DNA of 64,000 nucleotides from Aquisalibacillus elongatus. Its GTDB lineage: Bacteria; Bacillota; Bacilli; Bacillales; Alkalibacillaceae. The notes beneath the pieces were generated by a model. It saw only the letters and a program-made list of their open reading frames with translations. It had not been told where the DNA came from and ran no database searches. The position numbers were made by a program, and so were the translations under genes. Below are positions 26,688-35,944 of the stretch, piece after piece. The stretch spans positions 620,001 through 684,000 of the forward strand of contig NZ_RKRF01000007.1 of the NCBI RefSeq assembly GCF_003843875.1, written 5' to 3'. Position 1 is the stretch's first letter. The number at the start of each line of letters is the position of its first letter.

Positions 26688-27972
26688 TGTCTTCACCTCC
26701 ATGATCTTCTGCAGTTAGGAAGTAGATAGTATCCAATTTGACTTGATTAGCTACTTTAATGACATCGTCTTTTGTCTTGTTTTCTATTTCCTTAAACGTA
26801 TCTTCTATATCCTCAGTTTTTCCTGAGACAATTTGTTGATAAAAATATTCAACAATTCCACCGGCTCGGTCAATCGTTTCTTTTAGCTGGTGCGTAATAG
26901 CTTTTTTCGTCTGTTCTAATTCATCGTCCGTAATGTTACCGTTTTTAATATCTTCATGTTGTTTCATAATAATTTCTTTTGCCTGATCGTATTTTTCTGG
27001 CGCAATACCACTAAACACAAGCATTAACCCTTTATTACTTTCAATTCTTGATGCTGCATAATAAGCTAATGAATGTTTTTCTCGTACATTTAAGAACAAC
27101 TTCGAGTGTGGAAAAGAACCAAATATACCATTAAACACTTGTAATGATCGGTATTCAGGATCACCATATGTAATCCCAGTGCGATAACCTAAATGAAGCT
27201 TTGCTTGTTGTAATTTTTGTTTTTCAGAGACAGTCTCAACTTTATCAGGTAATTTAGGTTCAGATTTTGTCACTTCAACGTTTGGTTTTCGGTTAAATTG
27301 GAATACATCCTCAATGACAGGTTTTACATCACCTTCATCAAAATCACCTACGAAAAAGATGTCTAAAGCATCTTCATTGACCATTTGTTGATAAGTTCCA
27401 TATAGATTCTCAGCATTTATATCGTCCATATCTTCTAAATAGCCGTGAGCGTGAATACTGTACTTCTCACCTTCACACATCTCGTCAATTAATCGCATAT
27501 TAGCATACTGCATTTTTTCATCGACAATTGATTTGATTTTGTTCGTTAAGGTTTCCTTTTCTTTAGTGACAATTTTTTCATCAAAAGCCTGACCGTTACT
27601 TTTAGGGTTCATAGCTACCTCATAAAGAAAAGATAAACAGTCATGAACGAGCTGACTTGCCTCTGGTATAAATTTTTCATTGGCGAAGTCTAACACGAAT
27701 GTAATGACGTGATTTTCACCTTTTTTACCTGAGTTTATAGAGAACTTAGCACCGTATAGTTCATCTAATTTCAGTCTTAGTTCTTTCTCCGATGGATACT
27801 CATTAGTTCCTTTTTGTAAAACAAATGGTAGCAATGCTCGTTTTGTAATATGATCTCTTTCAAGCGGTCTAGCGAACTTAAGAGCAACCGTATTTGTCTT
27901 AAACTTTTTGGTTTGAATTAAATGAAGATTGTACTCATCATTTGAATATTCATTATGGGTTAACTTCTGCAT
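26680..27972 (-). CDS. ymfF: M16 family peptidase-like protein YmfF (no zinc motif)
   Basis: 430-residue homolog of YmfH with the two-lobed M16 fold. In place of HxxEH it reads LPFVLQKGTNEYPSEKEL, so the protein probably cannot bind catalytic zinc. The second lobe contains QAKLHLGYRTGITYGDPEYRSLQVFNGIFGSFPHSKLFLNVREK, which is typical of the substrate-binding partner. GGAGGTAT precedes the ATG. It is the first gene of the ymfF-ymfH-ymfI(-ymfJ) run. A terminator lies upstream at 28034-28060, so a promoter is expected in 27973-28033. I see only a weak TAGAAT there. Confidence 0.92.
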   Translation of the reverse strand: MQKLTHNEYSNDEYNLHLIQTKKFKTNTVALKFARPLERDHITKRALLPFVLQKGTNEYPSEKELRLKLDELYGAKFSINSGKKGENHVITFVLDFANEKFIPEASQLVHDCLSFLYEVAMNPKSNGQAFDEKIVTKEKETLTNKIKSIVDEKMQYANMRLIDEMCEGEKYSIHAHGYLEDMDDINAENLYGTYQQMVNEDALDIFFVGDFDEGDVKPVIEDVFQFNRKPNVEVTKSEPKLPDKVETVSEKQKLQQAKLHLGYRTGITYGDPEYRSLQVFNGIFGSFPHSKLFLNVREKHSLAYYAASRIESNKGLMLVFSGIAPEKYDQAKEIIMKQHEDIKNGNITDDELEQTKKAITHQLKETIDRAGGIVEYFYQQIVSGKTEDIEDTFKEIENKTKDDVIKVANQVKLDTIYFLTAEDHGGEDNE

Positions 27973-28033
27973 ATTATACCTCCTTTAGAACACTCCTTCT
28001 TATATTCTACCCTAAATTTCCATTAAATACGAA

Positions 28034-28060
28034 AAATCCCCTTTCAAAAAAAGGGGATTT
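28034..28060 (-). terminator. Second terminator upstream of ymfF
   Basis: AAATCCCCTTT pairs with AAAGGGGATTT, then TTCGTATTTAATGG on the minus strand. It isolates ymfF from the nup genes. Confidence 0.8.
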
Positions 28061-28099
28061 AATACCAATTTAGACTGGAGCAAACGTTTAAAAGTAAAT

Positions 28100-28141
28100 A
28101 AAGGCCGTACAAAAAGTCATTTTAATCATTGTACGACCTTT
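28100..28141 (-). terminator. Terminator downstream of the nup operon
   Basis: AAAGGCCGTACA pairs with TGTACGACCTTT with one mismatch around an 18-nt loop. The minus strand then reads ATTTACTTTT. Confidence 0.65.
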
Positions 28142-28154
28142 CTAACACCGCTCC

Positions 28155-28267
28155 GTCAAAAAGCTCCGCTTTCCGCAGGCACGGCTTCAACTTCCCAAAA
28201 CTCACTACCGTGAGTTTTGCGTGATTTTCAGCTCGTGCTGTTCCTGCTGGAGTCTGCACTTTTTGAC
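28155..28267. repeat. Long imperfect palindromic element
   Basis: Ends are perfect 9-bp inverted repeats, GTCAAAAAG (28155-28163) and CTTTTTGAC (28259-28267). Further in, GCAGG..CACG pairs with CGTG..CCTGC. A central hairpin AAAACTCAC-TACC-GTGAGTTTT (28197-28218) forms the tip. The interior is GC-richer than its surroundings. It resembles, from memory, long palindromic intergenic repeats that recur in Bacillaceae genomes. There is only one copy in this window, so repeat status is not shown here. Confidence 0.6.
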
Positions 28268-28348
28268 TACGCTGAAAACCAGTATTCCAGAATATTATTC
28301 TTATTTTACATTTTTCATCTACCTTTTGTCACAGTCTCTCAATACCAA

Positions 28349-29314
28349 TTATCTTGAACCTTTGACAAATGGTGTACCTAACGCCTTGGGAGCGTCCGCA
28401 CGTCCTACTAATCCAACTAATGCTAGTATGGTTAAAACGTAAGGTGCAATTTGTAAATAGACGGATGGAATGCTATCAAGAAGTGGAATACCTCCACCTA
28501 TTACACTTAAACTTTGAGCAACACCAAAGAATACAGCTGCACCCAAAGCACCTAACGGATGCCATTTACCAAAAACAACAGCCGCTAAAGCTATAAATCC
28601 TTGGCCATTAATGGTTCCCATATAGAAGTTGCCAGCGAACGTTAATGCAAAAATTGCACCACCAGCTCCTCCAAAGAACCCAGATAACATAACAGCAATA
28701 TATCTCATACGGTTAACATTGATCCCAACTGAGTCTGCTGCAAATGGGTGCTCACCAACAGAACGTAAACGCAGACCAAAAGGTGTTTTAAAAATGATAT
28801 ACCAAACGACAAACGCCAAAATAACAGCTATCCAGTTAGTATAATACGTATTTTCAAAAAAGATCGGACCAATTAATGGGATATCACTTAGTATAGGAAT
28901 GTCTGTTGAGCGAAGCATCCCTTGGACCATGTCCGTTTGACCTTTCCCATACAATTGTTTAATCATAAACAGACCGATTCCTAATGCTAAGAAGTTAATG
29001 GCAACACCACTTACAACTTGGTCAGCTCTAAAGGTTACCGTCGCAATTGCATGAAGACTTGCAAAAAGAGAACCGATAATAGCAGCTATAATAATGGATA
29101 CCCAAGGCGTTAAAGTACTTCCTAGTATCGGATAAAGTTCAAGGTTAATTACAACTCCGAGGAAGGCACCCATGATCATCAGGCCTTCTAACCCGATATT
29201 AATAATCCCTGAGCGTTCACTAAATACGCCACCTAACGCCGTGAAAATAAGAGGGGTTGCAAACAGAAACGCAGATGGAATAATAGACTGTAACACATCG
29301 ATAATTGCACTCAT
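28349..29314 (-). CDS. nupQ: Nucleoside ABC transporter permease NupQ
   Basis: Second membrane subunit of a BMP-type nucleoside importer (BPD_transp_2 family). It has 321 residues and about eight to nine hydrophobic helices, with the conserved segments TALGGVFSERSGIINIGLEGLMIMGAFLG and GFIALAAVVFGKWHPLGALGAAVFFG. The substrate is inferred from closest resemblance to the guanosine transporter NupNOPQ of B. subtilis. Other purine nucleosides are possible. It overlaps nupP by 4 nt and ends the operon. Terminators lie beyond the palindrome downstream. Confidence 0.88.
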   Translation of the reverse strand: MSAIIDVLQSIIPSAFLFATPLIFTALGGVFSERSGIINIGLEGLMIMGAFLGVVINLELYPILGSTLTPWVSIIIAAIIGSLFASLHAIATVTFRADQVVSGVAINFLALGIGLFMIKQLYGKGQTDMVQGMLRSTDIPILSDIPLIGPIFFENTYYTNWIAVILAFVVWYIIFKTPFGLRLRSVGEHPFAADSVGINVNRMRYIAVMLSGFFGGAGGAIFALTFAGNFYMGTINGQGFIALAAVVFGKWHPLGALGAAVFFGVAQSLSVIGGGIPLLDSIPSVYLQIAPYVLTILALVGLVGRADAPKALGTPFVKGSR

Positions 29315-30393
29315 GAGCGACCCCCTCCTTTTAATTTATTTTTGATGCGTTGATATAGCGTTTTTAAACGATCTCTAAGAAGAATAATCATATAACTTGC
29401 AGCCACAAAGAAAATAATAAGCGCTGTGATGATATCAACTAATTCATTTGGAACTCCAGCACTTAGTGGCATATTGAGTGCTCCCACTTTTAAGAAACCG
29501 AATAATCCAGCGGCTAATACAACTCCAAACGCGACATTTCCACCTAATAGTGCAATAGCGATACCATCAAAACCAATATTCGTAAACCCATTATTTAAAG
29601 ACATGTAGCCAAAGTTTCCGATCCCTTCCATAGCACCAGCTAAACCGGCAAAACCACCTGAGATCGTCATGGATAATATAATGTTTCGTTTAACGCTCAT
29701 ACCTGCATACTGTGAGGCGTGAGGATTAAACCCTACTGCCTTCAACTCATAGCCATACTTTGTTTTTTCAATAAAATACCAAAAGAATAAGGCAGCAACA
29801 ATCGCTAAAAATATACCCGTATGAACATTTGAGTTAGGCATTAAATTACTTAACCAAGAAGCCTTTAAAGAAGCAGAATCTGAGATATATTCTGTTCTGT
29901 CGCTACCATCTGTTAAAACATTACGAACAATAGCATTGGTTGAATACAATGCTATATAGTTCATCATAATCGTTACAATAACTTCGTGAACATGAAATCT
30001 TGCTTTAAAATACCCCGGTATAAAGCCCCATAATCCGCCAGCTATAATTGCAGCCAAAATGGCTAATGGTAAATGTATGATCATAGGAAAGTCAAACAGT
30101 AAACCAACTGTAACTGAAGCCAGCCACCCGACTAATACTTGTCCTTCAACACCAATATTCAATAGACCTGTTCTAAATGCAAAAGCAACTGCCAGACCTG
30201 ATAATATATAAGGTGTAGTTAATAAGATGGTTTGACCAGTGAAATAAGAGTTGCCAAACGCTCCTTCAATAAGTGCAATGTATCCAGCAATGGGGTTATA
30301 ACCAAAAATAAGCATGATAATGGCACCAGCTAATAACCCAAAAATAATGGATACGATCGGAATCCAAGCACCTGATAGTTTTTGTAAATTCAT
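29311..30393 (-). CDS. nupP: Nucleoside ABC transporter permease NupP
   Basis: Membrane subunit of 360 residues with about ten hydrophobic helices. The family motifs FAFRTGLLNIGVEGQVLVGWLASV and NIGFDGIAIALLGGNVAFGVVLAAGLFGFLKVGA are present. It forms the translocation pore with NupQ in the cytoplasmic membrane. The ATG directly follows the nupO stop, and its own stop overlaps the nupQ start (29311-29314), giving tight translational coupling. A basic C-terminal tail (LKTLYQRIKNKLKGGGRS) lies on the cytoplasmic side by the positive-inside rule. Confidence 0.9.
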   Translation of the reverse strand: MNLQKLSGAWIPIVSIIFGLLAGAIIMLIFGYNPIAGYIALIEGAFGNSYFTGQTILLTTPYILSGLAVAFAFRTGLLNIGVEGQVLVGWLASVTVGLLFDFPMIIHLPLAILAAIIAGGLWGFIPGYFKARFHVHEVIVTIMMNYIALYSTNAIVRNVLTDGSDRTEYISDSASLKASWLSNLMPNSNVHTGIFLAIVAALFFWYFIEKTKYGYELKAVGFNPHASQYAGMSVKRNIILSMTISGGFAGLAGAMEGIGNFGYMSLNNGFTNIGFDGIAIALLGGNVAFGVVLAAGLFGFLKVGALNMPLSAGVPNELVDIITALIIFFVAASYMIILLRDRLKTLYQRIKNKLKGGGRS

Positions 30394-31920
30394 TTATGAC
30401 TCACCCACTTTCTCGATGTTACTGCCTGCCATTAGTAGACCTAATTCTTCTTCAGTTACTTCATCTGGTTTAACATTTGCTACAATTTTACCTTCGTAAA
30501 TAACTGCAATCCTGTCACTTAAATTCCGGATTTCGTCCAATTCAAATGATACAAGCAAAACTGCTCGATTTTGATCTCGTTCTTCGATTAATTTTTTGTG
30601 AATAAATTCAATCGCGCCAACATCTAACCCACGCGTTGGTTGAGACGCAATTAGCAAATCAGGTGAACGGTCAATTTCTCGACCAACGATTGCTTTTTGC
30701 TGATTACCACCAGATAACGATCGTGCTAATGTTGATTCACTCGGCGTTCTGACGTCATATTCATCAATAATTTTCCTTGCATACTGGTAAATTTCTTTAA
30801 AGTTTAACGACCAACCTGACGAAAACGGTTTCTTATAGTACGTTTGAAGAACCATATTTTCAGCAACTGGGTAATCCAAAACTAAACCGAATTTATGACG
30901 ATCCTGCGGAATATGAGCAAGCCCTTTTTCATAGACATCTCTAGGATTTAAATAAGTTATAGATTCATTGTTTAATAGAATCTGGCCATCTTTTGGCTTT
31001 CTAAGACCTGTGATTGCTTCTACTAACTCTGACTGTCCGTTTCCGTCAACACCTGCAATACCGACAATTTCACCTTGTCTCACTTCTAAGTCTAACCCTT
31101 TAACCATTTCAACTTCACGTTGGTCAGTTACGATTAAGTTTTGAATATCTAGTACAAGGTCTTTAGGCTGACTTTCTTTTTTATCCGTCTTGAAACTAAC
31201 TTCTCTACCAACCATCATCGAAGCTAATTCATTTGTTGATGTCTCATTAACACTTACCGTTCCTACACCTTCACCACGTCTAATTACAGTACAACGATCT
31301 GCAACAGACATGATTTCTTTTAACTTATGGGTAATTAAAATTATAGATTTACCCTCTTTTACTAGAGATCTCATAATCTCCATTAGCTCTTCAATTTCCT
31401 GTGGTGTTAAAACAGCTGTTGGTTCATCTAAAATCAAAATGTCTGCTTCTCTATAAAGCATTTTTAAAATTTCAACACGCTGTTGCATTCCTACGGATAT
31501 ATCTCGCACTAATGCATACGGATCTACCTTAAGTCCATATTGATCGGAAATTTTCTTGATGTCTTTAGCTGCATCCTCTATATTAACTTTCAAGCCTTTA
31601 GTTGGCTCTGAACCTAATACAATATTTTCTGTTACAGTAAAAGTATCAACTAACATAAAGTGTTGGTGCACCATTCCGATACCTAAATCATTAGCAACAT
31701 TTGGACTTGTAATATTCACATCTTGACCTTTCACTCGAATCTTTCCTTTTTCAGCTTGGTAGATGCCAAATAATACGTTCATTAAAGTTGATTTACCGGC
31801 ACCATTTTCCCCGAGCAAAGCATGTATCTCCCCTTGTTGAACTTGCAAATTTATATTGTTGTTCGCTACAACCCCAGGGAACTCTTTTCTTATGTCAAGC
31901 ATTTCTATAACATAGTCCAT
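30394..31920 (-). CDS. nupO: Nucleoside ABC transporter ATP-binding protein NupO
   Basis: Double ABC ATPase of 508 residues that powers the nucleoside importer. The first domain has Walker A GENGAGKST, signature-like DISVGMQQRVEI and Walker B ILILDEPTAVLT. In the second domain Walker A is degenerate (GVDGNGQSE), while the signature LSGGNQQKA is good. This asymmetry is normal for the sugar/nucleoside class. ATG at 31920 is chosen because GAGGGGTGA lies 5 nt upstream. The GTG at 31929 sits inside that site. It follows nupN after a 183-bp gap containing a strong hairpin, so it may be expressed at a lower level than the binding protein. Confidence 0.93.
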   Translation of the reverse strand: MDYVIEMLDIRKEFPGVVANNNINLQVQQGEIHALLGENGAGKSTLMNVLFGIYQAEKGKIRVKGQDVNITSPNVANDLGIGMVHQHFMLVDTFTVTENIVLGSEPTKGLKVNIEDAAKDIKKISDQYGLKVDPYALVRDISVGMQQRVEILKMLYREADILILDEPTAVLTPQEIEELMEIMRSLVKEGKSIILITHKLKEIMSVADRCTVIRRGEGVGTVSVNETSTNELASMMVGREVSFKTDKKESQPKDLVLDIQNLIVTDQREVEMVKGLDLEVRQGEIVGIAGVDGNGQSELVEAITGLRKPKDGQILLNNESITYLNPRDVYEKGLAHIPQDRHKFGLVLDYPVAENMVLQTYYKKPFSSGWSLNFKEIYQYARKIIDEYDVRTPSESTLARSLSGGNQQKAIVGREIDRSPDLLIASQPTRGLDVGAIEFIHKKLIEERDQNRAVLLVSFELDEIRNLSDRIAVIYEGKIVANVKPDEVTEEELGLLMAGSNIEKVGES

Positions 31921-32058
31921 TCTTCTCACCCCTCGTCCATTATGTATAGGTTCTCGGAACTGTTTAACCTAGTAAACATGTACCGAGTGATTAAAAATAA
32001 TCAAATAAAATGTCTCCATTAGAAACATCTTATTTCACCAATTTTAATGATATGTATA

Positions 32059-32092
32059 AAACAGAAAAGGCTAACGAGAGCCTTTTCTGTTT
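32059..32092 (-). terminator. Strong hairpin terminator between nupN and nupO
   Basis: A perfect 14-bp stem, AAACAGAAAAGGCT with AGCCTTTTCTGTTT, with a 6-nt loop 12 nt after the nupN stop. TATACATATCATT follows on the minus strand. It probably lets only part of transcription pass into the transporter subunits. Confidence 0.8.
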
Positions 32093-32103
32093 GGTTTCAA
32101 CTA

Positions 32104-33201
32104 TTATAAGTTCTCTAGAAACTCATCTAATTCATCGTGTGTAGATGGAACATCGATATCTCCGTTTTGGATTTGTTCTTTCCAATCTTCAACTTCTGAT
32201 TTAATATCTTCTGTATATGCTTCTTCATTAGTGTCTGCTGCACTAATACCGTTGTCGGATAAACCGTATTCTAATGTTTCACCCGCTGGAAATTCGCCAT
32301 CCATTGTACGTTCGATCACGTCTTGTACCGAAATATCAACACGTTTAACCATAGAAGTTAAAGTTACATTGTACTCTGTATCATCTACTTCTAAAGCTCC
32401 CTCTTCATACTGGTCACGATCAACACCAATTACCCAAACATCACGGTCTGGATTATTGTTTTTAATGTCTTTTGCTTCGTTGAACACACCGTTACCAGCA
32501 CCACCTGCAGCATGGTAAATTACATCAGCATCACTGTTGTACATACTGTTTGCAATTTGTCGGCCTTTTCCGGCATCTGAGAATGTCTCAGCGTAACGAA
32601 CATCAATTTCGATGGAAGGGTCTATCGATTTAACACCTGCAATATAACCAACTTCAAACTTATTGATTAATGGACTATCCATGCCACCGACAAATCCAAC
32701 TTTTCCTGTTTCAGTTTTCAAGGCAGCGGCTACACCAACTAAGAATGAACCTTGATGCTCTTTAAAAGTAATGCTAGCAATGTTATCTCCTTCTGCTACT
32801 TCATCAACTAAAGCGTACTTTGTATCTGGATTTTGCTCCGCTACTTTTTCAATCGCTTCAGTTAATTTATAACCGATCCCGAATACTAATTCGTAATCTG
32901 ATTGAGTAAGGCGAGTTAGATTAGAATCATATTCAGTGTCTGAATTAGATTGAGCATAGTCGAAGTGCTCACCTTTTTCTAAGCAATGTTCATCACCATA
33001 TGCTTGAAGGCCTTCCCAAGCGGACTGGTTAAATGACTTATCGTCAACGCCGCCCTCATCTGTTACAATTCCTGCTTTTACAAAATTGCTGTCTGGCTCA
33101 CAGTCTTGATTAGATCCAGATTCACTGCCACCTGAACCACAAGCAGCTAATACAAGTGAAAGCGATAACAAAATAGTTAAAAATGCAAAACGCTTATTCA
33201 C
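32104..33201 (-). CDS. nupN: BMP-family nucleoside-binding lipoprotein NupN
   Basis: Solute-binding lipoprotein of 365 residues. The signal peptide ends in the lipobox LAAC, with Cys21 as the lipidation site, followed by a Gly/Ser linker. The mature part has BMP (PnrA-like) motifs: TDEGGVDDKSFNQSAWEGL, VGFVGGMDSPLINKFEVGYIAGV, IYHAAGGAGNGVF and VIGVDRDQY. It is strongly acidic, as expected of a salt-adapted exported protein. Two extra cysteines (in QDCEPD and DEHCLEK) could form a disulfide. The start is GTG at 33201 with AAGGGGGAA upstream. It captures nucleosides outside the membrane and delivers them to NupPQ/NupO. Confidence 0.92.
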   Translation of the reverse strand: MNKRFAFLTILLSLSLVLAACGSGGSESGSNQDCEPDSNFVKAGIVTDEGGVDDKSFNQSAWEGLQAYGDEHCLEKGEHFDYAQSNSDTEYDSNLTRLTQSDYELVFGIGYKLTEAIEKVAEQNPDTKYALVDEVAEGDNIASITFKEHQGSFLVGVAAALKTETGKVGFVGGMDSPLINKFEVGYIAGVKSIDPSIEIDVRYAETFSDAGKGRQIANSMYNSDADVIYHAAGGAGNGVFNEAKDIKNNNPDRDVWVIGVDRDQYEEGALEVDDTEYNVTLTSMVKRVDISVQDVIERTMDGEFPAGETLEYGLSDNGISAADTNEEAYTEDIKSEVEDWKEQIQNGDIDVPSTHDELDEFLENL

Positions 33202-33225
33202 TGTAATTCCCCCTTAAAATTAAAA

Positions 33226-33282
33226 AATTGAGGAAGTAATAGCAATTGTGTTAATTGTCACAATTCTATTACCTCCTCAATT
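33226..33282 (-). terminator. Long hairpin between spoIIIE and nupN (terminator or attenuator)
   Basis: A 17-bp stem (AATTGAGGA... with ...TCCTCAATT), a one-base bulge and a further 7-bp stem AATTGTG/CACAATT, loop of 8. The single irregular pair is a G-U only in minus-strand RNA. TTTTAATTTT follows on that strand. Confidence 0.82.
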
Positions 33283-33291
33283 ACTATACCA
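33283..33291 (-). promoter_or_regulatory. Possible extended -10 promoter of nupN
   Basis: TGGTATAGT on the minus strand fits the extended -10 form TGnTATAAT but has no good -35. It directly abuts the hairpin at 33226-33282, so the transcript would start inside the first stem arm. Confidence 0.35.
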
Positions 33292-33332
33292 CGGAAGTCC
33301 TAGAAAATAAAAGATAAAAATAATTTTAAATT

Positions 33333-35645
33333 TTATGAACTTGACGTCTGTTCTTCTTCATATTGACTAACTAAAACTTTTCTCGGTTTGCTCCCTTCAT
33401 AAGGGCCTACAATCCCTCGCTCTTCCATAGCGTCTATTAATCTAGCAGCCCTTGTGTAACCAATTCTAAACTTACGTTGAAGCATGGATACACTCGCGCT
33501 TTGCATTTGAACAATCAATTGAACAGCATCTTCATACAAATCATCATCAACATCATTTGTAACTTCACTAACCTCATCTGGGATCATCTCTTCTTGATAT
33601 TGTGCTTTTTGTTGCTCAACACAGAAGTCAACAATACTTTCCACTTCATCATCTGATAAGAAAGCACCCTGGATACGTGTAGGTTTTGAGGCTCCAACTG
33701 GTAAAAAGAGCATGTCCCCTTTACCTAATAATTTTTCAGCCCCTCCACCATCTAATATCGTTCTTGAATCCGTCTGAGAAGATACACTGAACGCAATACG
33801 AGATGGAATATTCGCTTTAATAACACCAGTAATAACATCTACTGACGGTCTTTGTGTTGCAATAATTAAATGTATACCAGCAGCTCGAGCCATCTGTGCT
33901 AATCTCGTAATTGAGTCCTCTACTTCATTCGATGCTACCATCATTAAATCAGCTAACTCATCAATTAACACAACGACATAAGGTAAATGAGGGTGGTTCT
34001 CACCATCACGTTCATTAACTTTATTGACGTACTCATTATAACCTTCAATATTACGTGTTCCAGTCTCTGAGAATAAGTCATAACGCCTTTCCATCTCTGA
34101 AACTATTTTCTTAAGTGCTTGAGATGCCTTCTTAGGATCAGTTACAACTGGCGCTAACAAGTGTGGAATCCCATTATAAACATTTAATTCTACTTTTTTC
34201 GGGTCAATCATCATCATCTTAACTTCATGAGGTTTTGCTCTTAATAAAATACTTGTAATAATGCCGTTGACACAAACACTCTTACCACTGCCTGTCGCAC
34301 CAGCAATGAGCATGTGAGGCATTTTATTCAGCTCAGCTGTAATAGCTTCACCAGCGATATCTCGTCCTAAACCAAATAAGAGTTTAGACGGATTATTTTG
34401 TGAATGTTGCATAACTTCTCGTAACGTTACCTGAGCTACTTCCGTATTTGGCACTTCAATACCTATAGCTGATTTACCCGGGATGGGTGCTTCAATTCGA
34501 ATATCTTTTGCGGCTAAGGCGAGTGCTAAATCATCGTGTAAATTAACAATTTTACTTACCTTAACACCAACATCAGGATAAACTTCATACTTCGTTACAG
34601 CAGGTCCTACATGGACTTTAGTTACTTTGGCTTTAACACCAAAGCTTTGAAACGTTTTTTCAAGTTTTTGCACGGTTGATTGAATCTGTGACTTTTCTTG
34701 CTGTTGTGAATGTGCAACAGGATTATTTAATATTTGTAAGGATGGTAGTTTATAAGACTCGTTTTCTACCTCAGTCATTGGTAGGTCCTCTAAGGACTCA
34801 TCATTGGTTCCTTGCTCCACTGTATCCTCATTTTCTAAGGTGTCTGTCCATTGCTTCGTTTCAAGTTCATTTGTTTCTATCTCATCTGTAGAAGGAGTGC
34901 TTTTATTTTCTTGAAAATCTTCTATAACAGGATTATGGTCATCCTGTTTAATTTCATTCGCTTCAATACTATAAGTTGTCTCTGGCTCATCTGATTGTTC
35001 TTGTGCTTCTAAACGAGCTGCTCTACGTTCTTTGAACTTTTGTACAACGTTTTGAGCCATCGTTCGAACTCGGTTAATTAGATTCTTTAAAGCATCTGAA
35101 ATGGATCGTTCAGTCAGAAGCATAAATCCGATTAAAAAGCCAAAGATCGCTAACACTTTTGCTCCTGCAGAAGATAAAAGATAGTAGCTTAATGCAAACA
35201 GTGTTGCACCAACCATACCTGCCCCGATATTCTCATATGTAATAGCTCCATCTTGATAAGCTTCATAATAATCCCATGTTAAACCGAATATGTTTTGATC
35301 ATATTGCGTAATGATTGAATCAAATATTTGAACATGTGTAAATAACAATACGGATGCAAATAAGATGTAAAAGCCTATCCACTTAGTCGCCATAAACATT
35401 GGCCACTTACGCTTTAACATAAGATAAATTCCTAAAATAAATAAAAACAAGCTGATGACGATATACCAAAAACCAAATAACCATTGAAATAAAGTAACAA
35501 AAATATGAGGAATAAAGCCTTCACCAATGGTACTAATTCCGCTTGAAAAAATGGCACTTAAAATGAATAAAAGACCAAATAATTCATATTGCAGAACATG
35601 GCGTTTTTTACGTCTTGATTGTTTTTTCTTTTTGCGTTTAGCCAT
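33333..35645 (-). CDS. spoIIIE: DNA translocase SpoIIIE (FtsK family)
   Basis: Hexameric ATP-driven motor that pumps chromosomal DNA through the septum, above all into the forespore. The 770 residues start with a very basic tail. About four membrane helices follow (roughly 20-180), then a charged, Glu/Asp-rich linker (about 200-310). The RecA-like motor has Walker [14 protein letters not shown] and Walker [13 protein letters not shown]. The C-terminal gamma winged helix (about 700-770) contains [33 protein letters not shown], which reads SRS/KOPS-type signals. The nearest neighbours tepA and ylzJ agree with B. subtilis. On sequence alone it could equally be called FtsK. Confidence 0.95.
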   Translation of the reverse strand: MAKRKKKKQSRRKKRHVLQYELFGLLFILSAIFSSGISTIGEGFIPHIFVTLFQWLFGFWYIVISLFLFILGIYLMLKRKWPMFMATKWIGFYILFASVLLFTHVQIFDSIITQYDQNIFGLTWDYYEAYQDGAITYENIGAGMVGATLFALSYYLLSSAGAKVLAIFGFLIGFMLLTERSISDALKNLINRVRTMAQNVVQKFKERRAARLEAQEQSDEPETTYSIEANEIKQDDHNPVIEDFQENKSTPSTDEIETNELETKQWTDTLENEDTVEQGTNDESLEDLPMTEVENESYKLPSLQILNNPVAHSQQQEKSQIQSTVQKLEKTFQSFGVKAKVTKVHVGPAVTKYEVYPDVGVKVSKIVNLHDDLALALAAKDIRIEAPIPGKSAIGIEVPNTEVAQVTLREVMQHSQNNPSKLLFGLGRDIAGEAITAELNKMPHMLIAGATGSGKSVCVNGIITSILLRAKPHEVKMMMIDPKKVELNVYNGIPHLLAPVVTDPKKASQALKKIVSEMERRYDLFSETGTRNIEGYNEYVNKVNERDGENHPHLPYVVVLIDELADLMMVASNEVEDSITRLAQMARAAGIHLIIATQRPSVDVITGVIKANIPSRIAFSVSSQTDSRTILDGGGAEKLLGKGDMLFLPVGASKPTRIQGAFLSDDEVESIVDFCVEQQKAQYQEEMIPDEVSEVTNDVDDDLYEDAVQLIVQMQSASVSMLQRKFRIGYTRAARLIDAMEERGIVGPYEGSKPRKVLVSQYEEEQTSSS

Positions 35646-35666
35646 AATATTCCCCCCAAAATAAGG

Positions 35667-35689
35667 AAGCAGCCTTATGTCGGCTGCTT
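35667..35689 (-). terminator. Hairpin between ylzJ and spoIIIE
   Basis: AAGCAGCC pairs with GGCTGCTT around a 7-nt loop. The minus strand continues CCTTATTTTGG just before the spoIIIE ribosome site, so termination may be incomplete. Confidence 0.55.
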
Positions 35690-35737
35690 TGATGTGAATT
35701 CATTATACCATAGATATCCAATCTTTTGGATAAGTCT

Positions 35738-35944
35738 TTATAAGTAATATTGGCGCCCTGGTTGTAGATCTTGATTTAAATAATCAGCTGGATCGGTGGA
35801 GGTCATATGAACAATTTCGTACCCATTAATATCAGGGTCACGTTTCAGTTTAACTGTTGCATGATTAACTGAGACGAATTGATATTCATTTTGGTCTTCA
35901 TCTTCAAAAATTTCCTGTACGTCTAATGGCGTATACAAAATCAT
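35738..35944 (-). CDS. ylzJ: YlzJ-like protein
   Basis: 68-residue cytoplasmic protein of the YlzJ family (PF14035), of unknown function. It begins [13 protein letters not shown], the most conserved part, and ends with GRQYYL. Its ATG overlaps the tepA stop (ATGA, 35941-35944), so it is translated together with tepA. The gene sits between tepA and spoIIIE, as in B. subtilis. I see no catalytic motif. Confidence 0.9.
   Translation of the reverse strand: MILYTPLDVQEIFEDEDQNEYQFVSVNHATVKLKRDPDINGYEIVHMTSTDPADYLNQDLQPGRQYYL

Larger units (their letters stand above)
27973..28348. other. 376-bp non-coding region between ymfF and nupQ
   Basis: I find no credible gene here. Going against the sequence numbering (the direction of transcription) it holds a plain AT-rich stretch after nupQ, a 113-bp imperfect palindrome (28155-28267), a hairpin terminator (28100-28141), another terminator (28034-28060) and the ymfF ribosome site. 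Confidence 0.8.

Noticed and set aside
28221..28442. Plus-strand 73-residue open frame across the palindrome
   Set aside because: No ribosome site, composition set by the palindrome and the antisense of nupQ, no recognisable protein features.
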